64,000 bases of DNA. It comes from Saccharum officinarum (lineage: Eukaryota; Streptophyta; Magnoliopsida; Poales; Poaceae). Below the pieces are notes generated by a model. That model did no database searches. It saw nothing but the letters and a program-made list of their open reading frames with translations, and was not told the origin of the DNA. The translations under genes were made by a program, and so were the position numbers. This document shows, in pieces, positions 1 through 11,441 of the stretch. Within the stretch, counting starts at the first letter, position 1, and each line of letters opens with the position of its first letter. The DNA lies in assembly GCA_020631735.1 (NCBI GenBank), contig CM036199.1:20005553-20069552 (forward strand). Reading direction: 5' to 3'.

Positions 1-404
1 CGTCTTCCACGGGCTCGAATTTGCCAACATGGTGCTTGGGGTCGGGGATCTCTTTGGCCAAACCATCAAGGTTTGCCGCCAAGGTCGCCGACTCTAGGAC
101 GGCTTCCTCGTGCTCAACGCATTCTACGTCGCACTGGTAGGCGTGCTCATAGGAGGGCCTGACAGTGATGACACCGTTGGAGCCCGACATTTTGAGCTTG
201 AGATAGGTGTAGTTGGGAACCACCATGAACCGGGCATAGTAGGGGCGCCCAATAATGGCGTGGTATGTCCCATGAAATCCAACCATCTCAAAAGTGAGAG
301 TTTCCTTTCTGAAGTTGGCGGGAGTATCGAAACAGACAGGCAGGTCGACCCATCCGACGGGCTCTGCTCGTTTTCCTGGCACGACTCCATGGAAGCCCCC
401 GACG

Positions 405-1085
405 CTAGGTCAGAGGTGCGTCCTCGTGATTCCCGAGGGTCTGGGCATAAATGATGTTGAGACTTCTGCCTCCATCCGTGAGCACCTTGGTGAGGCGTGT
501 GTTGGCGATGATGGAATCGACGACGAGTGGGTAGACTCTAGGATTGGGGACGTAGTCTGGGTGGTCATCACGGTCGAAGGTGATGGCCACCTCGGACCAA
601 TCAAGGAAGAGGGGAGTCACGAGTTGTACGGAGAAGACCTCTCGACGTTCCCGCTTATGCTGCCATGTGGAGAGGTGCATCGAGGGTCCTCCGTATATCA
701 TGAAACAGTCATGAATCTCGAGAAACCCCTCGTCCTTGTCGTCTCCCTTAGGATCCTCCTTCTTATCATCTTTCTTGATGCCTAGCCTTTCAAAGTATCT
801 TCGGAGCATGTGGCAGTCCTCGAGGTTTTGGTTCGTGGGCCCTTTATGGTAGGGACACGGTTCTTTGAGCATTTTGTCGAAAATGCCCCCACCAGGGGGG
901 TCCTCGAGGTTTCTTACGATCTGTAGCGACGAAAAGGTCATCGGCCAGGGCCTCTTGTTTGCCCTGCTGATTCTTCTTCTTCTTCTTGTTCCTCTTTGAG
1001 CCCCGGCTGGAGCTCGTGAGATCCTCTTCCTTACGCTTCTCTTTGTCCTGATCGCTGCCAAAGATGGCACCAACCGCCTCCTCAC
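405..1085 (-). pseudogene. gypsy protease-region polyprotein segment
   Basis: This 226-residue frame carries the post-gag linker (CPYHKGPTNQNLEDCHMLRR) and then the start of an aspartic protease, with TDGG and LNIIYA at its C-terminal end near 430-470. Related protease sequence continues in another frame from about 400 to base 1, where a translated HGTYHAIIGRP-type stretch is visible. The family signature is well known in plant gypsy elements of the Tat/RIRE2-like type. The frame breaks show that the copy is not intact. Confidence 0.75.
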
Positions 1086-1686
1086 CAGCGGTGAAGTTGG
1101 TGATGATGTCCATCAAGCCGTTGGCAGTGATGGGGGCGCTGCGGCCTAACTCTCGGACCAACTCTTTGCAGGTGGTACCAGAGAGGAAGGCCATGATGAC
1201 GTCAGAGTCGGTGACGTTGGGAAGCTCGGTGCGTTGTTTGGAGAAACGCCGGATGTAGTCCCAGAGGGATTCACCCGGCTTTTGTTTACAGCTTCGGAGG
1301 TCCCATGAGTTACCAGGACGCATGTAGGTCCCCTTGAAGTTCCCCTCGAACACTCTCACCAGGTCGCTCCAGTCGTGGATCTGTCGAGGTAGGAGATCCT
1401 CGAGCCAGGCTCGAGCGGTGTCCGATAGGAACAGGGGAAGTTGTCGAATGATGACCCGATCATTGGTAGCCCCACCCAGCTGGCAAGCCAAACGGAAGTC
1501 AGCGAGCCAAAGTTCGGGTTTGGTTTCGCCGTTATACTTGGTAAGGGTCGTGGGGGGCGGAACCGACCTAGAAGTAGTGTTTCGCGAATGGCTTTGCTGA
1601 AGACCCGAGGGCCTGGTGGCTCGGGTGAAGGGCTTCGATCCTCCGAGCTGTTGTAGCACCCGTCCCTGTGCTCGTGGTAGCCTCAA
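844..1686 (-). pseudogene. gypsy gag polyprotein segment
   Basis: A 280-residue reading frame with the retrotransposon gag core. Seen motifs include the WLADFRLACQ segment, ARAWLEDL, the F..NFKGTY stretch and the FSKQRTELPN segment, in the order usual for plant gypsy gag. A lysine-rich stretch follows at the C-terminus. Gag forms the nucleocapsid of the retrotransposon particle. The frame ends early at 844, while the downstream protease frame overlaps it at 405-1085 in another phase, which indicates a frameshift rather than a designed gag/pol slip. No CCHC zinc knuckle was recognised in the visible part. Confidence 0.8.
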
Positions 1687-3109
1687 GCTGCACTGTCACC
1701 ACTCTTACGCCTTCGGCGCTCGTTGATGTTGTCACGGGCATCTCGAGGTTTGCGATTGTCAACGATGCGTTTAAGGACAAAAGCTGCCTTGTTCCGCTGG
1801 GAGGCGGGCTCGAGATGAACCGAGGCCTCTCTCTCCTATCGGGAGGGCTCCGTAGGTTGCTCCGAGGCAAGCCCGTGTCGCCTCGAGGCAGAACTCTCGG
1901 CTTGCAGCATGGCAGCGGCCTCGAGGAGTCCTCGGATTTCATCGCGGGCCCGACAGGCCTCGGGGTTCGATGGCTCGGGCATGTTACAAAGAAGCATGGC
2001 GGCCGCAACAACATTCTGGCTGGCTCGGCCGAAGACCGAGGGTTCGCCCACCCGATCCTCGATGATGCGACGATTGACGTCACAAGCTCTTTCTTGAGCT
2101 CCTTCGACGTGTGCGCGTGCCCGTGCTCGTGCTCAAGGGTTTGCTAAAGTAGGCGCAGATTTTCTCGTTCCTCGTCGAGCCTGTCCTGTAATTCATGGAT
2201 TTGCTCGAGTTGCATTCCTTAGTCCACAAGGAACTGAGCTTCATCCCGTGTAGCATGGGGCTCGACCTGAGGTGGTGTGGCATTCCTTCCTCCAACGGCT
2301 GCCTCATCCTCTGAATCCGACGCGATAGCCCCATCGATATTGAAGCATTCGTGAGTCGGGTCGTAGGTGTCATCAGCAGAGTCAGAGTCCAAAGTGCCAA
2401 AATACTAGTATAACGGGTGCATGTGAGGTCGTGCATCTCTGAGGTTGTGACGACGAAAGGCAGTCGCACGGAGCTCCGCATCCGGAGTCTCCGTGGAGTC
2501 CAGGTACTCGGAAGCTGTCGTGGACGTGATGAGGTCGAGGGTGGAATGTAAATAGTGTTCGGGGAGTTCCTCGTAAGTGCTCATGCTGGTGCTCACAGAA
2601 GAAGCATATGCCCAGGCAACCGGGTCCAGCCATACGGGAATGCCGGTGGGGGCATGGTTTCCGGTACCGAAGCAATCGAAATGGCTGATGGTGGCGTCGT
2701 GCCAGGCGGTGGAGTGACGGGACACCCCGTCGGCATCTTACCCTCAGCCAAGCTCATCCTACACAGACCCTCAGTGAGGAAAATCCATGTCGGTGTCTGG
2801 CTGAGGGGCACCGGATCGGGGAATACCGTCACCCTCCACGAGGCGATGATGGCGGTTGCGCTGGGCACGCCGTCGCCTGGCGGCACGTGCCTGACGAGAG
2901 CGACGGTACCAGCGCAGCGCTCTCCTAAGCTGGGAGAGCTCATGGTCGCCGTCGGTTGGGTGGCTAGGCAGGAGGAGGACCATGTCGTAGCCGTGGCCAA
3001 GAGACATGAACTCCAAGCTCCCAAACCAGATCACTGTGGCCAACGGAAGTGGACGTTCGGGGTCAGCCATCTAGAAGAATGGCGGGAAAACGATGTTGGC
3101 ACGCAGCGC

Positions 3110-3127
3110 CCCCTACCTGGCGCGCCA
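3110..3127 (-). promoter_or_regulatory. putative primer-binding site of the gypsy element
   Basis: Two bases internal to the LTR end, the minus strand reads TGGCGCGCCAGGTAGGGG, a TGG-starting tract of the length and position of an LTR-retrotransposon tRNA primer site. The matching tRNA was not assigned. Confidence 0.6.
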
Positions 3128-3129
3128 AC

Positions 3130-4177
3130 TGTCGGTGTTTGGTCCCGTGAGGGTCCTAAGCCAACGAGTGAATTTGTGCTGCGTGTCCTTAATTTGGATG
3201 GTGATGCAAAGAGAATACACGGGGGTTTATCCTGGTTCGGGTGAAAGAAGACCCTACGTCCAGCGGGGGGGGAGGGGGGAAGTATTGTATTTCTTTGCAC
3301 CTAAGTGCTTGCGTAGGGGTTACAAGTTGTGAGAGAGGGAGCCGATCCCAGGTCTGAGAGAGAGAGAGAGTAAAAAGGAGATTGCTTGAGATGTTGATCT
3401 TCTACGGTGGGATGATGACTTGCTTCGCCTTTTTCCCTTCCCCTTCGTAGAGTCCCCTGCCTTCCCTTTTATAGGGTCAAGAGGAGACAGAGACGCCGGG
3501 GATGCCTTAGAAGTGAAGTTTTGTCGAGTGTTGTGGAAGCCGCTGTAGCGACGTGCTCTGAGAATGGTCGGCCATCCCCAGACACCATGGTGACGTAGAG
3601 GATGAGACGGTGAAAAGACCCCGAATCCTGTGGCATGCAGGCCTTGCTTCTTTGTTGACCGGCGGTTGGTCGAGGCCGGGTCGAGGTGGGTCGACGGGGA
3701 ATGGATAAGGCCGAGCCCCAGGAATTTCGGTGTATGACACTCGTCGTATTCTGCCTCGAGTGGGATCAGTGGCGAAACAGTGCCCGGCATGGCGTGTACA
3801 TTGACAGGTTTTCATCGTCCATTCTGGGATGGGCAGTAAAAAGTGGGATTTGACACTGGTACAGCTTTCATGCCTGTATCGCTGTAGCCATGGGGTAGGA
3901 AGTGGTTGGCAGTTGCATTAAATGTTTTGACTTTTGTCTGAGAGTTGGTGAGCGAGGCGGGTCGACCGGTTCGACCCAGGGTCGTACGAGTAAGAGATTT
4001 CCCGATGGTCGAGGCGTCCCGTCGAGTAAGGCTCGTGCGAGTCGGAACGTGGTCGAGGCGTTCCGTGCGTGATTTTGGCTCGTTCTGCCTTCGTGGGCGG
4101 AGCCTTTGACGTGGTTTTCTCAGGGGTTTATCTTTCTTAATCGTTGAGTGTGGGTACCCTTTTTTAGGTACCCGACA
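3130..4177 (-). repeat. gypsy 5' LTR (1,048 bp)
   Basis: On the plus strand the block begins TGTCGG and ends CCGACA, the TG..CA inverted ends of an LTR. It is followed by GTTTC and preceded by the primer-binding-like site. It contains a short GA microsatellite near 3354-3371. The second LTR is outside the window, so LTR divergence and age cannot be estimated. Confidence 0.85.
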
Positions 4178-5146
4178 GTTTCCATAATCAATCGTTCCAT
4201 AACTTCATAAGGGCTACGACATTCCACATGACACAACTTTGTATTCTCTCAATAGCAATTGTAAGACGTTTTGTCTTTTCTAGATACACATAGTATTTGT
4301 TATACACTTAGATATATATTATGTCTAAATTCATAATAAAAACAATGTATCTAAAAAAGCAAAAATATCTTACAATTTGGAACGGGAAGACTACTAAGTA
4401 ATTTTATTAGTAAACTGTTTCAATATTTCAAGAAGTTCCTAATGCCACCAGGGACCAATGTTTTCCTTAGAAATAAAATTTAATTAAAGAAATAAATCTC
4501 GAAGGTGAAAGGATCAAAGGTGTCGGCTGATTAGTCGCTATTGGACCCCCAATTTCTGATCCTAGCTAGGAAACGGGGAAGTGACTGATATACCAAATTA
4601 GCAAATGAAACGTAGATGTACGAGTATCCTTGGTTTTTATATTATATGGAAAACTATACAGCAACTGTTCCTAACAATAACATTTGGCTCTACCACTAAA
4701 TAAAGCACCTAGGTCCAGGATACAAATTATAATGACGATCTAAAACCATATTCTCTGGCCTCAACAACTTCATCGTGTTTAATCTATCCTTGATGGCGTT
4801 TTGCTTACTTTGTGAATGATCTGCATTTGGTTGGGATTCTACAGACTGTATGTATCTAGAAATAACAAATCCATACCAAATGGAAATTGTTTCTTGAGAC
4901 AAGCATGAGACCCCTACCAAATGATTATATGGGAGTATAAGACTTAGGACCGTAAACATTTATTTGATGAGAGAGACACGAGATCTTGCCAAATGATTAT
5001 GGGATCATAAGAGTTAGAACCGTAAATATTTTTTTGGATCCATCTAGAGAAACCAGAAAAATATGTTTCGCTTGATAATCGATATCAATTTTTCTCAACA
5101 AATGTTTGTCTAAGGAACCAAATACATGCCATAATGTCCGAAAATA
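4178..5146. other. AT-rich intergenic DNA
   Basis: No gene was recognised. The only longer open frame (4696-4959, minus) has no family resemblance. The stretch 4960-5040 partly repeats the preceding 80 bases (ATTATGGGA..ATAAGA), a small imperfect duplication. Confidence 0.5.
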
Positions 5147-6052
5147 GAGAAATTTTTCTATATTACACTAGGAAAACTCGTGTTTTTTTATTTGAAATCC
5201 AAACTCGAAATTCGTCCTGTTTGTCATCCTTTTTTTTTCTATTCGACACTTTTGTCAGTTTATTAGAGCTCTAACGGTGTTAAGTCATAGACAAAAAGAC
5301 TGTTTTGCCCCTATTATTTATTTCCAGTCACGGTATTTACTTTTGCTGGATATTGATGTTTTTTGTTGCATTTTTATGTTTTCTCAAATAAAAAAACTCA
5401 AAACTAAAAAGTTGTTGAACTCATCGAGACATATAACTTTAATATAAAAAGCTATCTTTATCCGACACCATACAAGAAATATACGGTTCCTAAGAACACA
5501 AGCCCGGGTATGCGATAGATATGTTGCTAAAAATTTGTATTATTTTTTGAGCATCTTAATGGCCTCAAATAAAAAACTTAAAATTAAAAAATCGAGAGCT
5601 GACATTTTTACTTAAAAAGTATCTTAACACGACGCTATACAAAAAAGATATAATTTTTATAAGGCAACAAGCCCTGGTACGTGATTAATATGCTGCTCAA
5701 ACTTTATATTATTCGTTCGAGCATCTTAACGATCTCAAATAAAAAAATAAAATAAGAAATTTGTAGATCTCATCGAGAGCTAAAAGTTTTGAATAAAATC
5801 ATCTTCGTCCGACATCATATGAAAAAGATAATTTTTCCGAAGCAGAGCATTTTAGTCTATATGCACAAGGGCATTTTTGTCATTTTTGTCATTGGCCTAC
5901 AGGGAGATTTAACACTAACAGTGTTGACAAACGGAGTTGACGGAAGTGTCAAAAAGGACAAAAATTAAAAGAAGTGATATATAGGAAAGCTTTTAAGTAT
6001 AGGTGTTAAATAGGAAAGTAGAAAATTTTCTAGTATTAAATAGAAATTTCTC
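5147..6052. mobile_element. non-autonomous TIR element with long inverted ends
   Basis: The left end (from GAGAAATTTTTCTATATT) and the reverse complement of the right end (GAGAAATTTCTATTTAATAC) are similar, and the likeness continues inward for over 100 bp, including a CGACACTTTTGTC / TGACACTTCCGTC block. Between them lie about three imperfect 170-185 bp direct repeats marked by CTCAAATAAAAAA near 5383, 5564 and 5735. No coding sequence is present. Long TIRs suggest a MULE-like element. No clean target duplication was found, so the borders are approximate. Confidence 0.5.
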
Positions 6053-6108
6053 CCTAAAAAATGAGTTGGATTCCCATTTTTTTTGAGGAAAAGTTGGATT
6101 CCCATTTA

Positions 6109-6392
6109 GGCTGTGTTTAGTTTCCTTGGAATGCAAAATGCCAACAACTTTGGAATGATAAAATGCAAAATACCAAAATTTTCATGGGTGTGTTTAGTTA
6201 CATCCAAAATGCCAAATTTTTCATGAGGTAGGTGATGACTTTTTGACTTTTTGGCTTTTTTTTGTCTCTTGAGGCAAAAATCTAAAGTGAAGAATGGATA
6301 CCTTTTTGCCAAAAATTTTACATGATGTTTAGTTCCATTCTCTAAAATAACAAGCTAAAACCTAAAACTTTGTAGGTGAAATGAGGAACTAA
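6109..6392. mobile_element. Tourist-like MITE, right end interrupted
   Basis: It starts GGCTGTGTTTAGTTT after a TTA. The matching right terminus seems to have been split by the next MITE, which sits in a TAA inside AACTAA. The interior holds repeated AAAATGCCAA-type words. The assignment rests on the terminal motif and the TTA/TAA context. Confidence 0.45.
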
Positions 6393-6623
6393 GGGACTAT
6401 TTGGTTAGATGTGTTAAAGTTTAACAAACACTGTAACACTTTTGTCTTAGTTGACAAAAAGTTTTTAATTTTGGACTAATTAGGCTTAATAGATTCGTCT
6501 CGTAAATTACTCCTAATCTGTGCCGACATGCATGTAATTAGTCTACATTTAATACTCCATATATTTACCACAATATTAATATAATAGAAGTTAAACTTTA
6601 ACATTCATAAACCAAACGTGGCC
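6393..6623. mobile_element. Tourist-like MITE with TAA target duplication
   Basis: The ends are GGGACTATTTGGTT and AACCAAACGTGGCC, roughly inverted, flanked by TAA at 6390-6392 and 6624-6626. The interior carries the ACTAATTAGGCTTAAT and ATTCGTCTCG words shared with other MITEs in this window. The 3-bp TAA target fits PIF/Harbinger-derived Tourist elements. Confidence 0.75.
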
Positions 6624-6656
6624 TAAAACCCTTGTTCACCTCACTCGGGCGACCTA

Positions 6657-6898
6657 GGGCTGGTTTGGATGCGAAATTTTTGGCAAAATGGCACTGTAGC
6701 GCTTTTCGTTGTTATTTGACAAATATTGTCCAATCATAGTCTAATTAGGCTTAAAAGATTTGTCTCGTCCATTTCGTCTAAACTGTGTAATTAATTTTAT
6801 TTTTTATCTATATTTAATGCTTCATACATGTGTCCAAAGATTCGATGTGATGGGGAATCTAAAAAATTTTGTAAAATTTTCTGGGAACTAAACAGGCC
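6657..6898. mobile_element. MITE of the GGCC-TGTTT family upstream of BIR2
   Basis: It runs from GGGCTGGTTTGG to AACTAAACAGGCC and is flanked by CTA at 6654-6656 and 6899-6901. It shares the TACTGTAGC, ATTCGTCTCG and CACATCGAATC-type internal words of the family (reverse orientation in part). It ends about 395 bp before the BIR2 start codon and so lies in the likely promoter. Confidence 0.75.
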
Positions 6899-7293
6899 CT
6901 AGCCACCCGTGGCCTGGCAGCCTGCACGCCCCAGACGATGGTCCGGCCTCACCCAGCCCAATCAGGTAACCATTCCGTTTCCATCGCGCCGTCCCCGTGC
7001 CCCGCTGGCCGCTGCTCCGCCATCTCGGCGACCCCACTGCGCAGTCCACGCACGACCCGTCCCACCCCAGGCTAACCCCACTAATAGAGCCCAGCGCGCA
7101 GCGCACACGCCGCACGGCCCGCACGAGTATACTACTCCTCCTCCGTCCCTCGCTGCCCCTGCCTGCTCCCCTGCCCTCCCCATCCACTCCACCACCACCA
7201 CCCCGGCCGCAACAAGCACGCAGTCTCCCACCTGGTCAAACCGCTCCCCTTTCCCACCACCACCGCGCCCCAATCCGCGTGCATCCGTCCGCC

Positions 7294-9180
7294 ATGCCTC
7301 CTCCCCGCCTCCTGCCCCCGATCCTCCTCCTCATCCTCCTCCTCGTCGCCCCTCCGGCGGCGCCGCAGCCCGCGCCGGGATCGGCGGCGGAGCCGCAGGA
7401 GGACGACCTGCGCTGCCTCAAGGGCGTCAAGCAAGACCTCTCCGACCCCAACGGCCGCCTCGCCGACTGGGACTTCAAGAACACCTCGGGGGGCGCCGTC
7501 TGCAACTACAACGGCATCGGCTGCTGGAACCTGCAGGAGTCCCGCGTCCTCTCGCTGTCGCTCTCCGGGTTCGGCCTCGTCGGCTCCATCCCCTCCTCGC
7601 TCCAGTACTGCCGCGCCGCCACCACGCTCGACCTCTCCACCAACGCGCTCGCCGGCACGATCCCGCCGGCGCTCTGCGACTGGCTCCCCTTCCTCGTCAC
7701 CCTCGACCTCTCCTCCAACCAGCTCACCGGCCCGATCCCCGCCGAGCTCGCCAACTGCCGCTTCCTCAACACGCTCAGGCTCTCCGGGAACCAGCTCTCC
7801 GGCCAGATCCCCACCTCCCTCGCGCGGCTCGACCGCCTCAAGACGCTCGACCTCTCGGGGAACAAGCTCGACGGCCAGATCCCGCCCCAGCTCGGCGACA
7901 ACTTCTCCAAGGACTCGTTCTCGGGTAACTCGGGACTCTGCGGCCGCCCCGTGTCCTCGCGCTGCGGCCGCGGGCTGGGGAGCACCGGCCTTGGCATCGT
8001 CATCGCCGCGGGAGTCTTCGGAGCCGCCGCGTCGTTGCTCCTCGCCTACTTCTTCTGGCGGTGCACCGGGAAGGGCAAGGGTGGGCGCCGCCGCCACAGG
8101 CGAGGCGCCAGCGAGTCCGGCGGCGGGGAGGACGGGAGCTGGTGGACCGAGAGGCTGCGGGCGGCGCACAACCGCCTGGCCCCGGTATCGCTGTTCCAGA
8201 AGCCCATCGTCAAGGTCAAGCTCGCTGACCTGATGGCCGCTACGCAGGACTTCAGCACCAGCCACATCGTCGTCGCCGGGAGCTCGCGGGCGGGGACGGC
8301 TTACCGGGCCGTGCTACGGGACGGGTCTGCGCTGACGGTCAAGCGCCTGCACTCGTGCCCACTCTCGGAGAAGGCGTTCAGGGCAGAGATGGGTCGGATT
8401 GGGCAGCTGCGGCATCCCAACATCGTGCCACTGCTGGGCTTCTGTGTTGTCGAGGATGAGAGGCTGCTGGTGTATAAGCATATGGAGAGTGGGGCTCTTT
8501 CGTCGGTGATGAAGAAGCCAGGGGAAGCGCCGCTGGATTGGGCAACGCGACTTAGGATCGCCGTGGGGGCAGCAAGGGGGCTTGCGTGGCTGCACCATGG
8601 GTTCCAGGTTCCCCAGATTCACCAGAATTTGAGCTCGAGTGCAGTGCTTCTTGATGAAGATTATGAGGCTCGGATCACCGATGTTGGGCTCACGAGGCTG
8701 GTCCGGATGGCGCCCGGCGAGGGCGGTGATACTAGTCCTTTTTTGAATGGGGACTTTGGGGAGTTTGGCTATGTTGCCCCAGAGTATGCTAGCAATCCAG
8801 TTGGTACGATGAAAGGCGATGCATATGCATTTGGGGTGATATTGTTTGAGCTTGTTAGTGGGCAGGAGGCTGCTGCTGTGGTTACTGACGTGACGGGTGA
8901 AGGATTCAAGGGGACATTGGTGGACTGGGTTAATCAACTCAAGGCTTCTGGTCGGATCAGTGACGTTGTTGATAAACCATTGCGCGGAAAGGGCCATGAG
9001 GCAGAGATTGAGGAGTTCTTGAAGATAGCTTTTGCTTGTACCCAGCCTCGTGTGAGGGAGAGGCATTCCATGTATCGGGTTTACCACGCTCTGAAGAGCA
9101 TCGGAGAGGGTCGCGATGTCACGGAGCAGTTCGATGAGTTCCCGCTGGCCTATAACAAGGATGATTCAGACACTATGTAG
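7294..9180 (+). CDS. BIR2: BIR2-type LRR receptor-like pseudokinase
   Basis: An intronless 628-residue protein. It has a signal peptide (about 1-24), an LRRNT segment (37-80), about five leucine-rich repeats (82-208), one transmembrane helix (about 229-257), a basic stop-transfer stretch and a kinase-like domain (about 310-600). This matches the BAK1-interacting receptor-like kinase 2 family, plasma-membrane pseudokinases that bind BAK1/SERK co-receptors and restrain immune signalling. The beta-3 lysine is kept (K350), but HRD is replaced by HQN (443-445) and DFG by DVG (463-465), and the glycine loop is degenerate, so no catalysis is expected. The frame is open upstream to 6997, but the ATG at 7294 is the one directly followed by a signal peptide. 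The leader 6899-7293 is very GC-rich and has no clear TATA box. BIR3 or another BIR paralogue is the main alternative. Confidence 0.93.
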   Translation: MPPPRLLPPILLLILLLVAPPAAPQPAPGSAAEPQEDDLRCLKGVKQDLSDPNGRLADWDFKNTSGGAVCNYNGIGCWNLQESRVLSLSLSGFGLVGSIPSSLQYCRAATTLDLSTNALAGTIPPALCDWLPFLVTLDLSSNQLTGPIPAELANCRFLNTLRLSGNQLSGQIPTSLARLDRLKTLDLSGNKLDGQIPPQLGDNFSKDSFSGNSGLCGRPVSSRCGRGLGSTGLGIVIAAGVFGAAASLLLAYFFWRCTGKGKGGRRRHRRGASESGGGEDGSWWTERLRAAHNRLAPVSLFQKPIVKVKLADLMAATQDFSTSHIVVAGSSRAGTAYRAVLRDGSALTVKRLHSCPLSEKAFRAEMGRIGQLRHPNIVPLLGFCVVEDERLLVYKHMESGALSSVMKKPGEAPLDWATRLRIAVGAARGLAWLHHGFQVPQIHQNLSSSAVLLDEDYEARITDVGLTRLVRMAPGEGGDTSPFLNGDFGEFGYVAPEYASNPVGTMKGDAYAFGVILFELVSGQEAAAVVTDVTGEGFKGTLVDWVNQLKASGRISDVVDKPLRGKGHEAEIEEFLKIAFACTQPRVRERHSMYRVYHALKSIGEGRDVTEQFDEFPLAYNKDDSDTM

Positions 9181-9228
9181 CTGATGCTGATTGCCAATTG
9201 GATTGTGGAAATGTTTTGTCAGGCTCAT

Positions 9229-9850
<622 letters not shown>

Positions 9851-9852
9851 TA

Positions 9853-10114
9853 CTCTCTCTGTCTCTAAATATATGTCGTTTCGCTTCCCGAGAAATAACT
9901 TTGACTAAATATATATTAAAAAATATTAATATTTATAGTTAATAATTAGTATCATTGGAAAGATCTTTGAATCTAGTTTTTAATAAATTTATTTGGAGAT
10001 ATAAATATTACACTTATTTTCTATAAATCGAGTCAAACTTTTGGCACACTCCCACCAACGACCACAATTATTTAGGGACGGAGGGAGACCACAATTATTT
10101 AGGGACGGAGGGAA
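9853..10114. mobile_element. Stowaway-like MITE
   Basis: It starts CTCTCTCTGTCTCTAAATA after TA (9851-9852) and ends TAGGGACGGAGGGAA before TA (10115-10116). These ends and the TA target are those of the abundant grass Stowaway family. The interior holds the usual ATATGTCGTTT and TTGACTAAATATA words. Confidence 0.8.
10060..10113 (+). repeat. tandem duplication of the Stowaway terminal 27 bp
   Basis: Two perfect 27-bp units (10060-10086 and 10087-10113), each ending in GGGACGGAGGGA, lie side by side, so the right terminus of the MITE is doubled. Confidence 0.95.
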
Positions 10115-10116
10115 TA

Positions 10117-10631
10117 CGCATCTGAAACTTGGAACATCTAATTGTGGCTTGGTCTCTACTGTATATTCTAAGTTTTCTATTTGGAAGCATCACCTATGGG
10201 GAATGGAACTTTCAACATCACCTTTTTTGTAGGAGTAGTAGTTCTTTCAGCTATTTTTCTAAGGTGGTGGAGTACCGGTGGAGTCTTATCTAGCCGTCTG
10301 TCTTGGTTTATTTTAGCAGTCTATGGTTTCTTTGATTTGAAAGTCAGCTCTCTGTGGCAAAACAAAGAATAATCAATCCCTGCGCACACATGACAATCCA
10401 CATATAATTGTCGCCATCATCCACAGCTAAATCCTAAATTTGACCTCGCCAGTGATAGCGAAGCGAGGGCCACTCGGTGCCTTGACTAGTCTGTTACTAC
10501 TACTGCCCGCGTAGTTAAAATCAGGACAAAATTTGAAATGTGACTGAAGTGACACCGCAATATTTTAGACTTTTATTACCCTCGCAACTTCCGTACCTGC
10601 TGGGTGGTGACGGAAAAACGATGGAGACAGA
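10117..10631. other. intergenic DNA without recognised content
   Basis: Small open frames at 10181-10372 and 10540-10728 show no family resemblance. No RNA gene or complete repeat was recognised. Confidence 0.4.
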
Positions 10632-11041
10632 GGCCCTAATTAGTTTCTCAAATTTATCCCTAAATTTCACTATGCAAAAAGAAAATTTCCCATCACATCA
10701 AAATACCGGCACATATATAGAGTATTAAATGTAGATAAAATCAAAAACTAAGGCCTCGTTCGGCTGGCTGGTGGCTGAGGCTGATTTATTGTGAGAGAAA
10801 AATACTGCTGGCTAGTGGCTGGTGGCTGGTGCTGAACTGGTGTGAGAGAAAAGCACTGCTGGCTGGCTGGGAGCCAGCCAGCCGAACAAGGCCTAATTGT
10901 ATAGTTTGGTTGTACTTTGCGAGACGAATGTTTTGAGCCTAATTAATCAATGTTTAGACAATTATTACCCAATAAAAATAAAATTACTATGGTGCTACAC
11001 AGTAATTCGGGGAGGCCCAAATCAGACATCTAAACAAGGCC
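10632..11041. mobile_element. MITE interrupted by a second MITE
   Basis: It starts GGCCCTAATTAG and ends CATCTAAACAAGGCC, with AGA on both sides (10629-10631, 11042-11044). The interior has the CCCATCACATCAAAATACCGGC and GCGAGACGAATGTTTTGAG-type words of the family seen again at 11721, 12414 and 12779. A different MITE occupies 10752-10893. Confidence 0.7.
10752..10893. mobile_element. small Tourist-like MITE nested in another
   Basis: Inverted ends GGCCTCGTTCGGCTGGC and GCCAGCCGAACAAGGCC are flanked by TAA (10749-10751, 10894-10896). The interior is built of GCTGGTGGCTG and GTGAGAGAAAA words. Confidence 0.85.
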
Positions 11042-11438
11042 AGACATGTGATTTGGCTGGTGGCTCCAGTCATTTGTACTAGAAGAGGAGTATTTATTAC
11101 CAGTTGTTTTGTCTTGCATTGAGAAGAGCATGTTGCGCCTAGCGAATGGCTACCGCTCAAGACAAAACCGTTCCAACGAACACCTTTTCCGGTCAAAGCT
11201 AGTAGTGGTAAAAAACCAGTCATTTTGTTTTTGACAAGAAACGATGTTTATTAACAGCAGCGAGCTGTTAGGAGCTAAAAAGGTTCCCTGATTACACCTG
11301 TCAATGCTTCGCTAGCTAGAAGATGAGCAGTAGCGTCTAGTTGCCTCCCAATCTTGAAACCTGAATGTGCTGTATTGACGCCCTGTGAAAAATCACTCAT
11401 TTGATTGTCGACTGTCTCTGGAAGTACAGTAAGTTGTA
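11042..11438. other. intergenic DNA, possible LINE 3' remnant
   Basis: From about 11226 the plus strand reads TTTGTTTTTGACAAG and then low-copy-looking sequence, which could be the reverse complement of a poly(A)-ended LINE tail. No coding part is seen, so this is a weak call. Confidence 0.25.
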
Positions 11439-11441
11439 TAA

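Larger units (their letters stand above)
1..4177 (-). mobile_element. Ty3/gypsy LTR retrotransposon, cut by the window edge
   Basis: The element is read on the minus strand. Its 5' LTR lies at 3130-4177, a primer-binding-like site follows at about 3110-3127, then a leader, gag (about 844-1686) and the aspartic protease region that runs off base 1. Reverse transcriptase, integrase and the 3' LTR lie outside the window. The gag carries the retrotransposon gag fold typical of plant gypsy elements, and the protease region has the DGG..LNIIYA signature. Gag and protease are in different frames near 900-920, so this copy looks decayed. The outer flank begins GTTTC at 4178, the half of a target duplication that could be matched to the unseen end. 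Confidence 0.88.

Noticed and set aside
7132..8265. Long minus-strand open frame opposite BIR2
   Set aside because: A shadow of GC-rich codon usage on the plus strand, with no family likeness, while the plus-strand frame is a clear receptor kinase.
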